From NCBI RefSeq assembly GCF_015904235.1, contig NZ_JADZLT010000055.1:87502-151501 (forward strand): DNA of 64,000 bases, in the 5' to 3' direction. The stretch's first letter is position 1; every line of letters starts with the position of its first letter. The position numbers and the translations under genes are program-made. This DNA comes from Methylobrevis albus. GTDB taxonomy: Bacteria > Pseudomonadota > Alphaproteobacteria > Rhizobiales > Pleomorphomonadaceae. The notes beneath the pieces were generated by a model that had not been told where the DNA came from, searched no databases, and saw only the letters and a program-made list of their open reading frames with translations. Shown one piece after another: positions 40,700 through 48,809 of this stretch.

Positions 40700-41956
40700 G
40701 TGACATCCTTCTCCGCGATCCGGTTGCCGACCGAAATCCTGTTCGGCAAGGGGCAGAGCGAGGCCTTGCCCGCCGTGGCCGCGCGGCTCGGCCGCCGTGC
40801 CCTGGTCTGTACGGACGAGCGCTTCGCCGCATCGGACGACTTCGCCCGTCTGCGCGACGGGCTCGGCGCCGCCGGGCTCGCGGTGCTGGTGCACGACCGC
40901 GTGCTGCCGGAAGTGCCGCGCGACAGCGTCGCCCGCTGCGCCGAGGCGGTGCGGGCCTTCGCCCCCGACCTCGTGATCGGCATCGGCGGCGGCAGTTGCC
41001 TCGACATGGCGAAATGCGTCGCGCTGCTGCTGACCCACGGCGGGGCGCTGCCGGACTACTACGGCGAGTTCAAGGTGCCCGGGCCGCTGCTGCCGATCAT
41101 CGCCGTGCCGACCACCGCCGGCACCGGCTCGGAAGCGACCCCGGTCGCGGTGATCTCCGACCCCGACCGTACGTTGAAGGTCGGCATTTCCAGCCCCTAC
41201 CTGATCCCGACCGCGGCGATCTGCGATCCGGACCTGACGCGCTCCTGTCCGCCCGCGCTCACCGCGATCGCCGGCGCGGATGCGCTGACCCATGCCATCG
41301 AGGCGTTCACGGCGAAGCGGCGGCCGCCGTCGCCGGAGCTTGCGCAGAAGCACGTCTTCATCGGCAAGACCGCCCTCACCGACCACTTCGCCCTGCTCGC
41401 GATCCGCCTGCTCGGCCGCAGCCTCGAGCGGGCGTACAGCGACGGCGGCGACGACGAGGCGCGGGGCGACGTGATGATGGCGGCGCTCGCCGCCGGTTGT
41501 GCCTTCGGCACCGCGGGCACGGCGGCGGCGCACGCGATCCAGTATCCGCTCGGCGCGCTGACCCACACCGCGCACGGGCTCGGGGTCGCGGCGCTGCTGC
41601 CCTATGTGATGCGCTTCAACCGCGACGCGGCGACGGCCGAGATGGCCGAGATCGCGCTGGCGCTCGGGGTTGCCGGCGAGGGCCGCTCGCCCGCGGTACT
41701 GGCCGACGCGGCCATCGCCGCGGTGAGCCGGCTGCTCGCCGCGATCGGCATTCCGTCCTCGCTCGCCAGGCTCGGCCTCGCCGCCGACAAGCTCGGCTGG
41801 GTCGGCGAGCAGGCGCTCGGCATCGAGCGGCTGATGAAGAACAACCCGCGCCCGCTCGGGCCGGCCGAGATGACCCGGCTGCTCGACGCGGCCTATCGCG
41901 GCGACCTCGACGCCGCGGCCGCCGATCTCCTCCTTGAACAGGACATGCTGTCATGA
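40700..41956 (+). CDS. Iron-containing alcohol dehydrogenase
   Basis: 418 residues from a GTG. Family features: 'IGIGGGSCLDMAKCVALL' (NAD-binding GGGS), 'IAVPTTAGTGSEATPVAVI', 'YLIPTAAICDPDL', metal-site 'GADALTHAIEAF' and 'AAHAIQYPLGALTHTAHGLG' (Asp-His-His-His set). It oxidises an alcohol or reduces an aldehyde with NAD. It overlaps the downstream aldehyde dehydrogenase by 4 bp, so the pair can take an alcohol to its acid; the substrate is probably what the divergent ABC transporter imports. Confidence 0.92.
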   Translation: MTSFSAIRLPTEILFGKGQSEALPAVAARLGRRALVCTDERFAASDDFARLRDGLGAAGLAVLVHDRVLPEVPRDSVARCAEAVRAFAPDLVIGIGGGSCLDMAKCVALLLTHGGALPDYYGEFKVPGPLLPIIAVPTTAGTGSEATPVAVISDPDRTLKVGISSPYLIPTAAICDPDLTRSCPPALTAIAGADALTHAIEAFTAKRRPPSPELAQKHVFIGKTALTDHFALLAIRLLGRSLERAYSDGGDDEARGDVMMAALAAGCAFGTAGTAAAHAIQYPLGALTHTAHGLGVAALLPYVMRFNRDAATAEMAEIALALGVAGEGRSPAVLADAAIAAVSRLLAAIGIPSSLARLGLAADKLGWVGEQALGIERLMKNNPRPLGPAEMTRLLDAAYRGDLDAAAADLLLEQDMLS

Positions 41957-43443
41957 ACGTCGCCGCGCTCTCTTCCATCGCCCCTGGTATCGCGCCGACC
42001 CTCGATCCGGCGTCCGGCGCCCGCGGTCTCTACATCGGCGGCGCGTGGCTGTGGCCGGCGGGCCGCAAGGCGATCCCGGTGATGGATCCCTCTACCGAGA
42101 CGAAGCTCGCCGACGTGCCGGACGCGACCGTCGACGACGCCCTGGCCGCCGTCGAGGCCGCGGCCGCGGCCGCGGCCGGCTGGCGCGCGACGCCGCCGCG
42201 CCGGCGCTCGGAAATCCTGCGCCGCTGCTTCGACCTGATGACCGCGCGGTCGGAAGAACTCGCCACGCTGATCTCGCTCGAAAACGGCAAGGCGCTGCGC
42301 GACGCGCGCGGCGAGGTCGCCTACGCCGCCGAGTTCTTCCGCTGGAACGCCGAGGAGGCGGTGCGCATCAGCGGCGACTTCGCGCTGTCGCCGGCCGGCG
42401 GCAACCACATCATCGTCGACTACGAGCCGATGGGCATCTGCGTGCTGATCACGCCGTGGAACTTCCCGGCGGCGATGGCGACGCGCAAGATCGCGCCGGC
42501 ACTCGCCGCCGGCTGCACGGTGGTGCTGAAGCCCGCGAGCGAGACGCCGCTGACGGCCTATGTCCTCGCGGCGCTCTACGAGGAGGCCGGCGTGCCGCCC
42601 GGCGTCGTCAACGTGCTGACCACGTCCGCCCCCGGCGAGGTGACGGCCGCGATGCTCGCCGACCCGCGCGTGCGGAAACTCTCCTTCACGGGCTCGACGC
42701 CGGTCGGCCGCACGCTGCTCGCCGAGGCGGCGAAGCACGTCATCAGCTGCTCGATGGAGCTCGGCGGCAACGCGCCGCTGATCGTGTTCGACGACGCCGA
42801 CCTTGGAGTCGCGGTCGAGGGCGCCATGCTCGCCAAGATGCGCAACGCCGGCGAAGCCTGCACCGCCGCCAACCGCTTCTACGTCCAGTCCGGCATCCAC
42901 GACCGCTTCGCCGCTGCGCTCACCGCGCGGATGGCGGCGCTCGCCGTCGGGCCGGGGACGCAGGCCGGCACCGAATGCGGCCCGATGATCACCGCGAAGG
43001 CGGTGGACAAGATCGAGCGGCTGGTCGGCGACGCGCTCGCCCGCGGCGCGACGCTGCACTGCGGCGGCACGCGGCCGGCGGGGGCGGGGTTCTACTATCC
43101 GCCCACCGTGCTGGCCGACGTGCCGGCGGATGCGATGATGGCCGGGGAGGAGATCTTCGGGCCGGTCGCCGCGCTCACCCGTTTCGAGACCGAGGACGAG
43201 GCGGTGGCGCTCGCCAACGCCACCGAATACGGCCTCGCCGGCTATGTCTTCACCCGCGACCTCGCGCGGGGCTTGCGCGTGTCGCGGCGGCTCGAGGTCG
43301 GCATGGTCGGGCTCAACCGCGGCCTCGTCTCCGATCCGGCGGCGCCGTTCGGCGGCACCAAGCAGTCGGGCCTCGGCCGGGAAGGCGGCACGCACGGCGT
43401 GCTGGAGTTCCTGGAGGCGAAGTACATCGCCACCACGCTCTGA
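41953..43443 (+). CDS. NAD(P)-dependent aldehyde dehydrogenase (succinate-semialdehyde dehydrogenase-like)
   Basis: 496 residues starting with ATGA overlap on the alcohol dehydrogenase stop. Conserved '[20 protein letters not shown]', '[17 protein letters not shown]', '[20 protein letters not shown]', '[16 protein letters not shown]', catalytic Cys303 in '[12 protein letters not shown]', and '[20 protein letters not shown]'. Sequence resembles GabD/lactaldehyde dehydrogenases, but the substrate is not determined. In the operon it would follow the Fe-ADH in converting alcohol to acid. Confidence 0.92.
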   Translation: MNVAALSSIAPGIAPTLDPASGARGLYIGGAWLWPAGRKAIPVMDPSTETKLADVPDATVDDALAAVEAAAAAAAGWRATPPRRRSEILRRCFDLMTARSEELATLISLENGKALRDARGEVAYAAEFFRWNAEEAVRISGDFALSPAGGNHIIVDYEPMGICVLITPWNFPAAMATRKIAPALAAGCTVVLKPASETPLTAYVLAALYEEAGVPPGVVNVLTTSAPGEVTAAMLADPRVRKLSFTGSTPVGRTLLAEAAKHVISCSMELGGNAPLIVFDDADLGVAVEGAMLAKMRNAGEACTAANRFYVQSGIHDRFAAALTARMAALAVGPGTQAGTECGPMITAKAVDKIERLVGDALARGATLHCGGTRPAGAGFYYPPTVLADVPADAMMAGEEIFGPVAALTRFETEDEAVALANATEYGLAGYVFTRDLARGLRVSRRLEVGMVGLNRGLVSDPAAPFGGTKQSGLGREGGTHGVLEFLEAKYIATTL

Positions 43444-43460
43444 CCGCGAACCTCCGCGCG

Positions 43461-44309
43461 ATGAGCGACCTCTTTCGCACCCGCGACCACGTGCCGGATT
43501 TCGACCGGCACGTCGCCGACTATGCCGCGCGCAGCGCGGCGGCGCGGGCGCGGCTGCCGATGTTCGCCGACATCGCCTATGGCCCGTCGCCGGCCGAGCG
43601 GCTCGACGTGTTCCTGCCGCCGGCGCATCTTTCGACCGGCGCCGTGCACATGTTCATCCACGGCGGCTATTGGCGGATGTTCGGAAAATCGGACTTCTCC
43701 TTCGTCGCCGAGACGGTGACCCAGGCGGGGGCCATTGCTGTGGTGGTCGGCTACGACCTGATGCCCAAGGTGCGGATGGCGACGGTGGTCGCCGAGGTGC
43801 GCCGCGCCCGCGACTGGGTGGTCCGCTGCATCGACGAATATGGCGGCGACCCGACGCAGCTGACCGTCAGCGGCCATTCGGCCGGCGCCCATCTCGCGGC
43901 GATGCTGTTCGGCGAGGGCCAGCCGGCGCGGCGGATCGCCGGGGCGTTGCTCCTCAGCGGCATCTACGACCTCGCGCCGCTGCAGGCCTCGTTCCTGCAG
44001 CCGCTGATCCTGCTCGGCAACGACGAGGTGGCGGAGTTCAGCCCGCTGCGGACGGACTACGGCCGCGGACCGGCGATGTCCCTGCTGGTCGGGGAGCGCG
44101 AGACGGCACCGTTCCACGCACAGGCCGGCGCCTTTGCCGCGCATCTCGGCCGAGCCGGGGTCGATGCCGACGCCGCGACCATCGCCGGCGCCGACCACAT
44201 GAGCATCGTCGCCGATCTCGGCACGCCGGGCACGGAGGTCGCGAACCGGCTCGCCCGCTGCCTCGGGGCGGAGGGCGGCGGCGTCACGGGCGTCCGGGCG
44301 CGCGCGTGA
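43461..44309 (+). CDS. Alpha/beta hydrolase (kynurenine formamidase-like esterase)
   Basis: 282 residues. 'VHMFIHGGYWRMFGKSDFSF' holds the HGGYW oxyanion motif of kynurenine formamidase-type esterases; nucleophile Ser140 sits in 'TVSGHSAGAHLA'; 'GADHMSI' provides the His and 'VGERE'-region the acid. The protein is soluble. It starts 17 bp after the aldehyde dehydrogenase stop and might be co-transcribed. An enzyme for tryptophan catabolism is possible, but no kyn neighbours are here, so a general esterase call is safer. Confidence 0.85.
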   Translation: MSDLFRTRDHVPDFDRHVADYAARSAAARARLPMFADIAYGPSPAERLDVFLPPAHLSTGAVHMFIHGGYWRMFGKSDFSFVAETVTQAGAIAVVVGYDLMPKVRMATVVAEVRRARDWVVRCIDEYGGDPTQLTVSGHSAGAHLAAMLFGEGQPARRIAGALLLSGIYDLAPLQASFLQPLILLGNDEVAEFSPLRTDYGRGPAMSLLVGERETAPFHAQAGAFAAHLGRAGVDADAATIAGADHMSIVADLGTPGTEVANRLARCLGAEGGGVTGVRARA

Positions 44310-44365
44310 CCGCCCGCGCCGGCTCGCCCATAGGCAGCGGCGCGGCCGCGCGCTAGGCTCATCGC

Positions 44366-45265
44366 ATGAGCTACTGCGTCTTCATGCACCGGTCGGATTC
44401 GATCTACGACGACAGTCCCGCCGAGCGGTACCAGTTCCCGAAATCGTATCTCGGCCGGGCCGCGGGGAGCGTCGGGGACTGGATCGTCTATCTGGAGCCG
44501 ACCAAGGTGCCCGGATCGCGCGGCTACTTTGCGATCGCGAAGGTGGAGCGGATCGTTCCGGATCCGACGGCGCCGGACATGTATCTCGCGCTGATCGAGC
44601 CGGGCTCCTATCTCGACTTCGCGCGGCCGGTGCCGTTCAAGGAAGCCGGCGGCCCGATCGAGCGCGGCCTGCTCAACGCGGAGAGGAAGCTGTCCGGCCG
44701 GGCGCAGGCGGCGGTGCGGCCGGTCTCGCCGGCCGATTTCGAGCGCATCGTGGCCCGCGGCCTCGACGACACGGACCCGCTGCTGCCGCGCGTCGATCTC
44801 GACCAGCCGGCGATCGGCTTTGCGGAAGGCCAGGCGCCCTATGTCGTCGAGCAGCCGCGCGACCGCGTGCAGCAACTGACCTCGCGGGTGGTTCGCGACC
44901 GGGTGTTCCGCAAGGTCGTGCTCCGCGCCTATGACGCGCGCTGCGCGCTGACCGGGCTGAAGCTGATCAACGGCGGCGGGCGGGCCGAAGTCGATGCCGC
45001 GCACATCCGCCCGGTCGAGGCGAACGGGCCCGATGTGGTCAACAATGGCCTCGCGCTGTCGGGTACTGCGCACTGGATGTTCGACCGCGGCCTCGTCAGC
45101 CTCGGCGACGACCTCGAGATCCTGATCTCGCGGCAGGTCAACGATCCAGACGGCGTCCGCAGCTTCCTCAACCGCAGCGGCGTCGCCTTCGCCCCGCAGC
45201 GGGCCGGCGACCGACCCCACCCGCACTTTTTGGCATGGCACCGGGAGAACTGCTTCAAGCACTAG
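44366..45265 (+). CDS. HNH endonuclease with a putative modified-base-reading N-terminus
   Basis: 299 residues. The C-terminal HNH_2-type domain has Cys193 in 'CALTG', metal-site His213 in 'VDAAHIRPVEANGPDVVNNG' (with the central Asn) and 'GTAHWMFDRGLVSLGDD' (His236). The first 150 residues ('AGSVGDWIVYLEPTKVPGSR' to 'YFAIAKVERIVPDPTAPDM') have the beta-rich pattern of PUA/EVE/SRA-type folds used to recognise modified bases. Such fusions act as modification-dependent restriction enzymes; this is a suggestion from pattern only. It is alone, 57 bp after the hydrolase and 73 bp before the cysteine hydrolase. Confidence 0.7.
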   Translation: MSYCVFMHRSDSIYDDSPAERYQFPKSYLGRAAGSVGDWIVYLEPTKVPGSRGYFAIAKVERIVPDPTAPDMYLALIEPGSYLDFARPVPFKEAGGPIERGLLNAERKLSGRAQAAVRPVSPADFERIVARGLDDTDPLLPRVDLDQPAIGFAEGQAPYVVEQPRDRVQQLTSRVVRDRVFRKVVLRAYDARCALTGLKLINGGGRAEVDAAHIRPVEANGPDVVNNGLALSGTAHWMFDRGLVSLGDDLEILISRQVNDPDGVRSFLNRSGVAFAPQRAGDRPHPHFLAWHRENCFKH

Positions 45266-45337
45266 CCTCGCTCTTTGCGCCGTCCGATAACCCTGTTTGC
45301 GCGCTCGAGACGCGCACCCCTCCGAGGACACCTCCCC

Positions 45338-45895
45338 ATGCCCGCTCCCGCGCTGCTGATCATCGACATCCAGAACGACTATTTTGCCAACGGCCGCCAT
45401 CCGCTGGTCGGCATCGAGCGCGCGGCCGAGACGGCGGCCGAGTTGCTCGCCGCGGCGCGGGCGGCGGGGGCGGTGGTGGTGCATGTGCGGCACGAGGAGG
45501 CGTCGGCGGACGCGCCGTTCTTCGTCGCGGGCACCGACGGGGCGGCGATCCATGCCGCCGTGGCGCCGGCGGAGGGCGAGCCGGTGGTGGTGAAGTCCGA
45601 GGTCAACGCCTTCCGCGGCACCGGGCTCGACGAGATCCTGCGCGGGCGCGGCGTCACCGACCTCGTGATCGTCGGCGCGATGAGCCACATGTGCGTCGAC
45701 GCCGGCACGCGCGCCGCGCTCGACCACGGCTATGGCGTCACCGTGGCGCACGACGCCGTGGCGACGCGCGACCTCGCCTTCGGCGAGCGGGTGTTACCGG
45801 CCGCCGATGTGCATGCGGCCTTCATGGGGGCGCTCGGCGAGGCAGGGGCGGCGGTGGAGCCGGCGGCGGGGATCGTCGCGCGGTTCGACGCGTAA
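45338..45895 (+). CDS. Cysteine hydrolase (isochorismatase family)
   Basis: 185 residues; ATG at 45338 preserves the family N-terminus. Triad Asp10 ('ALLIIDIQNDYF'), Lys86 ('VVKSEVNAF') and Cys119 ('GAMSHMCVDAGTRAA'). It lacks the metal-site DWHP motif of PncA, so it is a general isochorismatase-like amidohydrolase, not the nicotinamidase. Substrate unknown. It is separated from the HNH gene by 72 bp and is followed by the palindromic repeat copy B. Confidence 0.9.
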   Translation: MPAPALLIIDIQNDYFANGRHPLVGIERAAETAAELLAAARAAGAVVVHVRHEEASADAPFFVAGTDGAAIHAAVAPAEGEPVVVKSEVNAFRGTGLDEILRGRGVTDLVIVGAMSHMCVDAGTRAALDHGYGVTVAHDAVATRDLAFGERVLPAADVHAAFMGALGEAGAAVEPAAGIVARFDA

Positions 45896-45952
45896 TCCGG
45901 GCTCCGGCGTACGGCTGGCCGGTTCAGCCGTCGGGAGAGACCGGCGCGCCCG

Positions 45953-46086
45953 GCCTCGCCCTTCGAGACGGCCCTGCGGGCCTCCTCAGGATGAGGCCTT
46001 GGTGAGGTTTGCCGTTTAACTCCAGATGGTTGCCCTTTTCCCTCATCCTGAGGAAGCCGCGCAGCGGCTGTCTCGAAGGGCGAGGG
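45953..46086. repeat. Palindromic repeat copy B
   Basis: Left arm begins GGCCTCGCCCTTCGAGACGG at 45953; right arm ends GCGGCTGTCTCGAAGGGCGA at 46083. The 134-bp element is followed by GGGAAAAGCC as in copy C. It lies between the cysteine hydrolase and arsC in a 366-bp gene-free stretch with no other clear feature. Confidence 0.85.
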
Positions 46087-46261
46087 AAAAGCCGAGGCGC
46101 CGGCAGACAGCACGTCGTGTCCTCGTCGGCAATCCCCGACTTCTTCCCCTCTTCTCGGCCACCTCACAGGTGCCGATGAACGTCGACCGGATAGCAGTGG
46201 CGCCGTTGCCGGGACCTTCGATCAATCATGCCCACCGGAGCCAGCTAGAGCCAAACCCACC

Positions 46262-46789
46262 TCACGCCACGTCGGAGCGCGGCGAGGTCGAGCCTTCCGA
46301 CTGGCCGATCTCGCGCAGCTTGTGGCCGAGGGCGAGCCGGTCGAGGCTTTCGAGCGGCAGGGCGGCGAAGATGCTGATGCGGTTCTTCAGGTAGCGGAAC
46401 GATTTTGCGAAGGCGGCGAGGCGCTCGATCTCGGTGCCTTCGGCCTCGGCCGGATCCTCGATGCCCCAGTGCGCCGACATCGGCTGGCCAGGCCACACCG
46501 GGCAGGTCTCGCCGGCGGCGTTGTCGCAGACGGTGAATACGAAATCCATCACCGGCGCGCCGGGCACGGCGAACTCGTCCCACGCCTTCGAGCGGAAGCC
46601 GGCGGTCGGATACTCGAAGCGCTCGAGGGTCGCGAGCGCCAGCGGGTTGATCGCGCCCTTGGGCTGGCTGCCCGCGGAAAACGCGTTGAACCGGCCGCGG
46701 CCATCCTGGGCGAGGATCGCCTCGGCCATGATCGAGCGGGCCGAGTTGCCGGTGCAGAGGAAGAGGACGTTGAAGGGACGGTCAGACAT
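46262..46789 (-). CDS. arsC: Arsenate reductase (low-molecular-weight phosphatase type)
   Basis: 175 residues. 'VLFLCTGNSARSIMAEAIL' holds the Cys12-x5-Arg18 phosphate-binding loop; 'KAWDEF' and 'VFTVCDNAAGETCPVWPG' hold the further Cys residues used in the thioredoxin-coupled mechanism. This matches the ArsC family that is fused or adjacent to ArsR. It reduces arsenate to arsenite. It overlaps arsR by 8 bp, so it is translated with it. No ArsB or Acr3 arsenite exporter is in the window, so detoxification would be incomplete without a gene elsewhere. Confidence 0.92.
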   Translation of the reverse strand: MSDRPFNVLFLCTGNSARSIMAEAILAQDGRGRFNAFSAGSQPKGAINPLALATLERFEYPTAGFRSKAWDEFAVPGAPVMDFVFTVCDNAAGETCPVWPGQPMSAHWGIEDPAEAEGTEIERLAAFAKSFRYLKNRISIFAALPLESLDRLALGHKLREIGQSEGSTSPRSDVA

Positions 46790-47147
46790 CGACGATGGCC
46801 TCGTTTGGCGTGCAACAACTGTCGAGAGCGGTGACGGCCGGTCCGCAGACCTCCGGATGGCCCTGGCAGCAGTCGCGCATCAGGAACGCGATCAGGCCGG
46901 ACAGGGCGGGGAGGGCGGCGCTGTAGATGATCGACCGCGATTCACGGCGGGACTGGATCAGCCCCGCGCGTTCCAGGTGGCTAAGGTGAAACGAGATGTT
47001 CGAGGACGATGCGCCGACGGCGTCGCTGATCACCCCGGCGGCGAGACCATCCGGCCCTGCCGTGACGAGCTGCCGCAGGATGCGCAGCCGGGTCGGCTGC
47101 GACAGGGCGGCAAAGGCGTCGAGAGCCTGACGTTCGTCCATGAACAC
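46782..47147 (-). CDS. arsR: ArsR-family arsenic-responsive repressor
   Basis: 121 residues (or 119 from the ATG at 47141). Winged helix: 'DAFAALSQPTRLRILRQLVT', 'ASSSNISFHLSHLERAGLIQ', 'SRRESRSIIYSAA'. The C-terminal 'DCCQGHPEVCGP' and 'SCCTPNE' give paired cysteines that would bind arsenite, similar to the C-terminal-Cys ArsR types of alphaproteobacteria. It probably represses its own arsR-arsC message through a dyad at 47148-47171 which starts right at the coding region. Confidence 0.92.
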   Translation of the reverse strand: MFMDERQALDAFAALSQPTRLRILRQLVTAGPDGLAAGVISDAVGASSSNISFHLSHLERAGLIQSRRESRSIIYSAALPALSGLIAFLMRDCCQGHPEVCGPAVTALDSCCTPNEAIVDV

Positions 47148-47171
47148 TTCGATTGTTTTATGACTATTGAA
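47148..47171. promoter_or_regulatory. Putative ArsR operator
   Basis: TTCGAT and ATTGAA flank a 12-bp AT-rich centre; the half-sites are complementary at 5 of 6 positions. It abuts the arsR start and lies in a locally AT-rich segment. Confidence 0.45.
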
Positions 47172-47282
47172 ATGTCGCGCAGGCCGAGGATTTCGTCAAG
47201 CCGGAAAAGCGGTGTCGCGATCGTGGTCGACGTGGCGTGGCTCGGGATGCTGGAGGCGGGTCGGGGGGGCGGCGGTGCACCC

Positions 47283-47416
47283 GGCCTCGCCCTTCGAGAC
47301 GGCCCTCCGGGCCTCCTCAGGATGAGGCCTCCGCGAGTTTTTCGTTTCACGGCAGGCGGTTATCCTTTTCCCTCATCCTGAGGAAGCCGCGCAGCGGCTG
47401 TCTCGAAGGGCGAGGG
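47283..47416. repeat. Palindromic repeat copy C
   Basis: Left arm GGCCTCGCCCTTCGAGACGG at 47283, right arm ending GCGGCTGTCTCGAAGGGCGA at about 47413. Same orientation and almost the same sequence as copy B, 1.33 kb away, so the two bracket arsC-arsR. Confidence 0.85.
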
Positions 47417-47453
47417 AAAAGCCGGGGCGCCTGCGCCGTCCCTCCTAACGCAC

Positions 47454-47930
47454 CTATCGCGGGGTGACCGCGATGTCGAAGTGCAGCACCGTCTCGCGCC
47501 GGCCGAGCTTGTCGTAGAGCGCGATGGCCGGGGCGTCGGGCAGGTCTGCCTGGACGATGATGACGTAGGCGCCAGCCTCGGCGGCGATCGGCTGCAACGC
47601 CGTAAACAGCGCCGTCGCCACCCCGCGGCGGCGGTGCGCGGCGTCGACGGCGAGGTCGTAGACATAGATTTCGCTGCGCGCCTGCTCGAACTTCGGCAGC
47701 ACATAGGCGGCGAGGCCGCCGATCACCTCGCCGTCCGCGACGGCGCCGAGGGCGACGAAGCCGTCGCCGCCGAGCAGTCGCTGCAGATAGGCGTCGTCCG
47801 GCTGGGCGTCGCCATAGGTCGCGGGCTCCTCGAACACCCGGCCGAACAGCGCCAGCAGGCGGCGGAACAGCCGGATGTCGCCGGCGCCGAAGCGATGGAT
47901 GGTGAAGGGGGGCGGGCGGGTCGCGGGCAT
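47454..47930 (-). CDS. GNAT acetyltransferase, AAC(3)-I aminoglycoside acetyltransferase-like
   Basis: 158 residues, the length of AAC(3)-I enzymes. The segment 'AAYVLPKFEQARSEIYVYDL' and the acetyl-CoA loop 'HRRRGVATALFTAL' are close to AAC(3)-Ia/Ib, and 'DAPAIALYDKLGRRETVLHF' matches their C-terminus. 'FGRVFEEPATYGDAQPDDAY' also corresponds to the N-terminal substrate region. The enzyme may acetylate the 3-amino group of gentamicin-type aminoglycosides, though chromosomal relatives need not confer resistance. It is monocistronic, beside the repeat copy C. Confidence 0.8.
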   Translation of the reverse strand: MPATRPPPFTIHRFGAGDIRLFRRLLALFGRVFEEPATYGDAQPDDAYLQRLLGGDGFVALGAVADGEVIGGLAAYVLPKFEQARSEIYVYDLAVDAAHRRRGVATALFTALQPIAAEAGAYVIIVQADLPDAPAIALYDKLGRRETVLHFDIAVTPR

Positions 47931-47963
47931 GGGGTCGTCTCGCGGCTGGTTTGCTGCCGGCGA

Positions 47964-48686
47964 TCAGACCCCGTCCGACGGGGCGTCCGCCACCCGAAAC
48001 CGGCTGCCGACGCTGTCGAGGTGGGCGGTCATGGCGGCATGGGCGGCGTCCGGGTCGCGGGCGGCGATCGCCGCGACGATGCGGTCGTGCTCGGCGAAGC
48101 TGTGGTGATCCTGCGGCGGCGCCGGGGCGTTGCCGCGGGCGCGGGTCCAGGTCGCGGTGCGGCGGACGAGATGCAGCGTTTCGGCAAGCAGCAGCAGCAC
48201 GGGATTGCCGGCGAGGCGGGCGACCGCAAGGTGGAACTCGGTGTCGGCGACCTCGTATTCGCGCCAGTTTTGGGCGGTCCGAGTGCGGGCGCCGATCGCG
48301 GCGAGGTCGGCCCTCGCCGCGGTATCGAGGCCGATGCCGGCCGCCGCGGCGGCGAGACCGGGTTCCAGCGCGCGGCGCGCGGCCATCACCTGCGCCGGGT
48401 CTGCCGACAGTGCCGCAGCGGGAATGGCGACCTCGACGCGGTCGGCGCGCGGGCCGGCGAAGGTGCCGCGGCCGACATGGCGCCAGATCAGCCCCTCGTC
48501 CTCCAGCACCTGCAGCGCCCGGCGCAGGGTGGGGCGCGAGACGCCGATGGCGGCGGCGAGGTCGCGCTCGGCCGGCAGCCGCGTCGCGGGTGCGTCGCGG
48601 CCGGCGGCCTGGCGCGCCAGCAGCGCGCGCAAATGCAGCAGCGCCGCTTCCACCGCCGGTCCGGATGCCTCTGCCGCGTCCGCCAT
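47964..48686 (-). CDS. GntR-family (FCD) regulator
   Basis: 240 residues from ATG 48686; a longer frame to 48782 lacks family sequence. HTH: '[20 protein letters not shown]' and '[20 protein letters not shown]'. FCD domain: '[14 protein letters not shown]', '[19 protein letters not shown]', '[21 protein letters not shown]'. It is divergent from the fumarylacetoacetate hydrolase gene with an ACCAAT/ATTGGT dyad between them, so it probably controls that gene. Confidence 0.88.
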   Translation of the reverse strand: MADAAEASGPAVEAALLHLRALLARQAAGRDAPATRLPAERDLAAAIGVSRPTLRRALQVLEDEGLIWRHVGRGTFAGPRADRVEVAIPAAALSADPAQVMAARRALEPGLAAAAAGIGLDTAARADLAAIGARTRTAQNWREYEVADTEFHLAVARLAGNPVLLLLAETLHLVRRTATWTRARGNAPAPPQDHHSFAEHDRIVAAIAARDPDAAHAAMTAHLDSVGSRFRVADAPSDGV

Positions 48687-48772
48687 CCTCGCCGTCTCCC
48701 CGAACGCTGTCGCCCGCCCGCCGGCCCGCGGCTGCGCCGATCGCGCGTTGACGCTGCCGGTGAAGCTATGTA

Positions 48773-48789
48773 ACCAATCCATGATTGGT
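48773..48789. promoter_or_regulatory. Putative GntR operator (ACCAAT/ATTGGT)
   Basis: ACCAAT at 48773-48778 and ATTGGT at 48784-48789 form a dyad with 5-bp centre. TTGACG (48748-48753) lies 17 bp before TAACCA (48771-48776), so the operator would overlap the -10 region of the rightward FAH promoter. Confidence 0.5.
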
Positions 48790-48809
48790 CAAGCCTCCCG
48801 GAGATCGTC

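Noticed and set aside
24452..47416. Spaced palindromic repeats as a possible CRISPR array
   Set aside because: Only four copies exist, tens of kilobases apart in part, each palindromic over more than 100 bp and without regular spacers. No cas genes are present.
48754..48772. TATGTA as the -10 box of the FAH promoter
   Set aside because: The distance from TTGACG is only 13 bp. TAACCA at 17 bp is a better fit.
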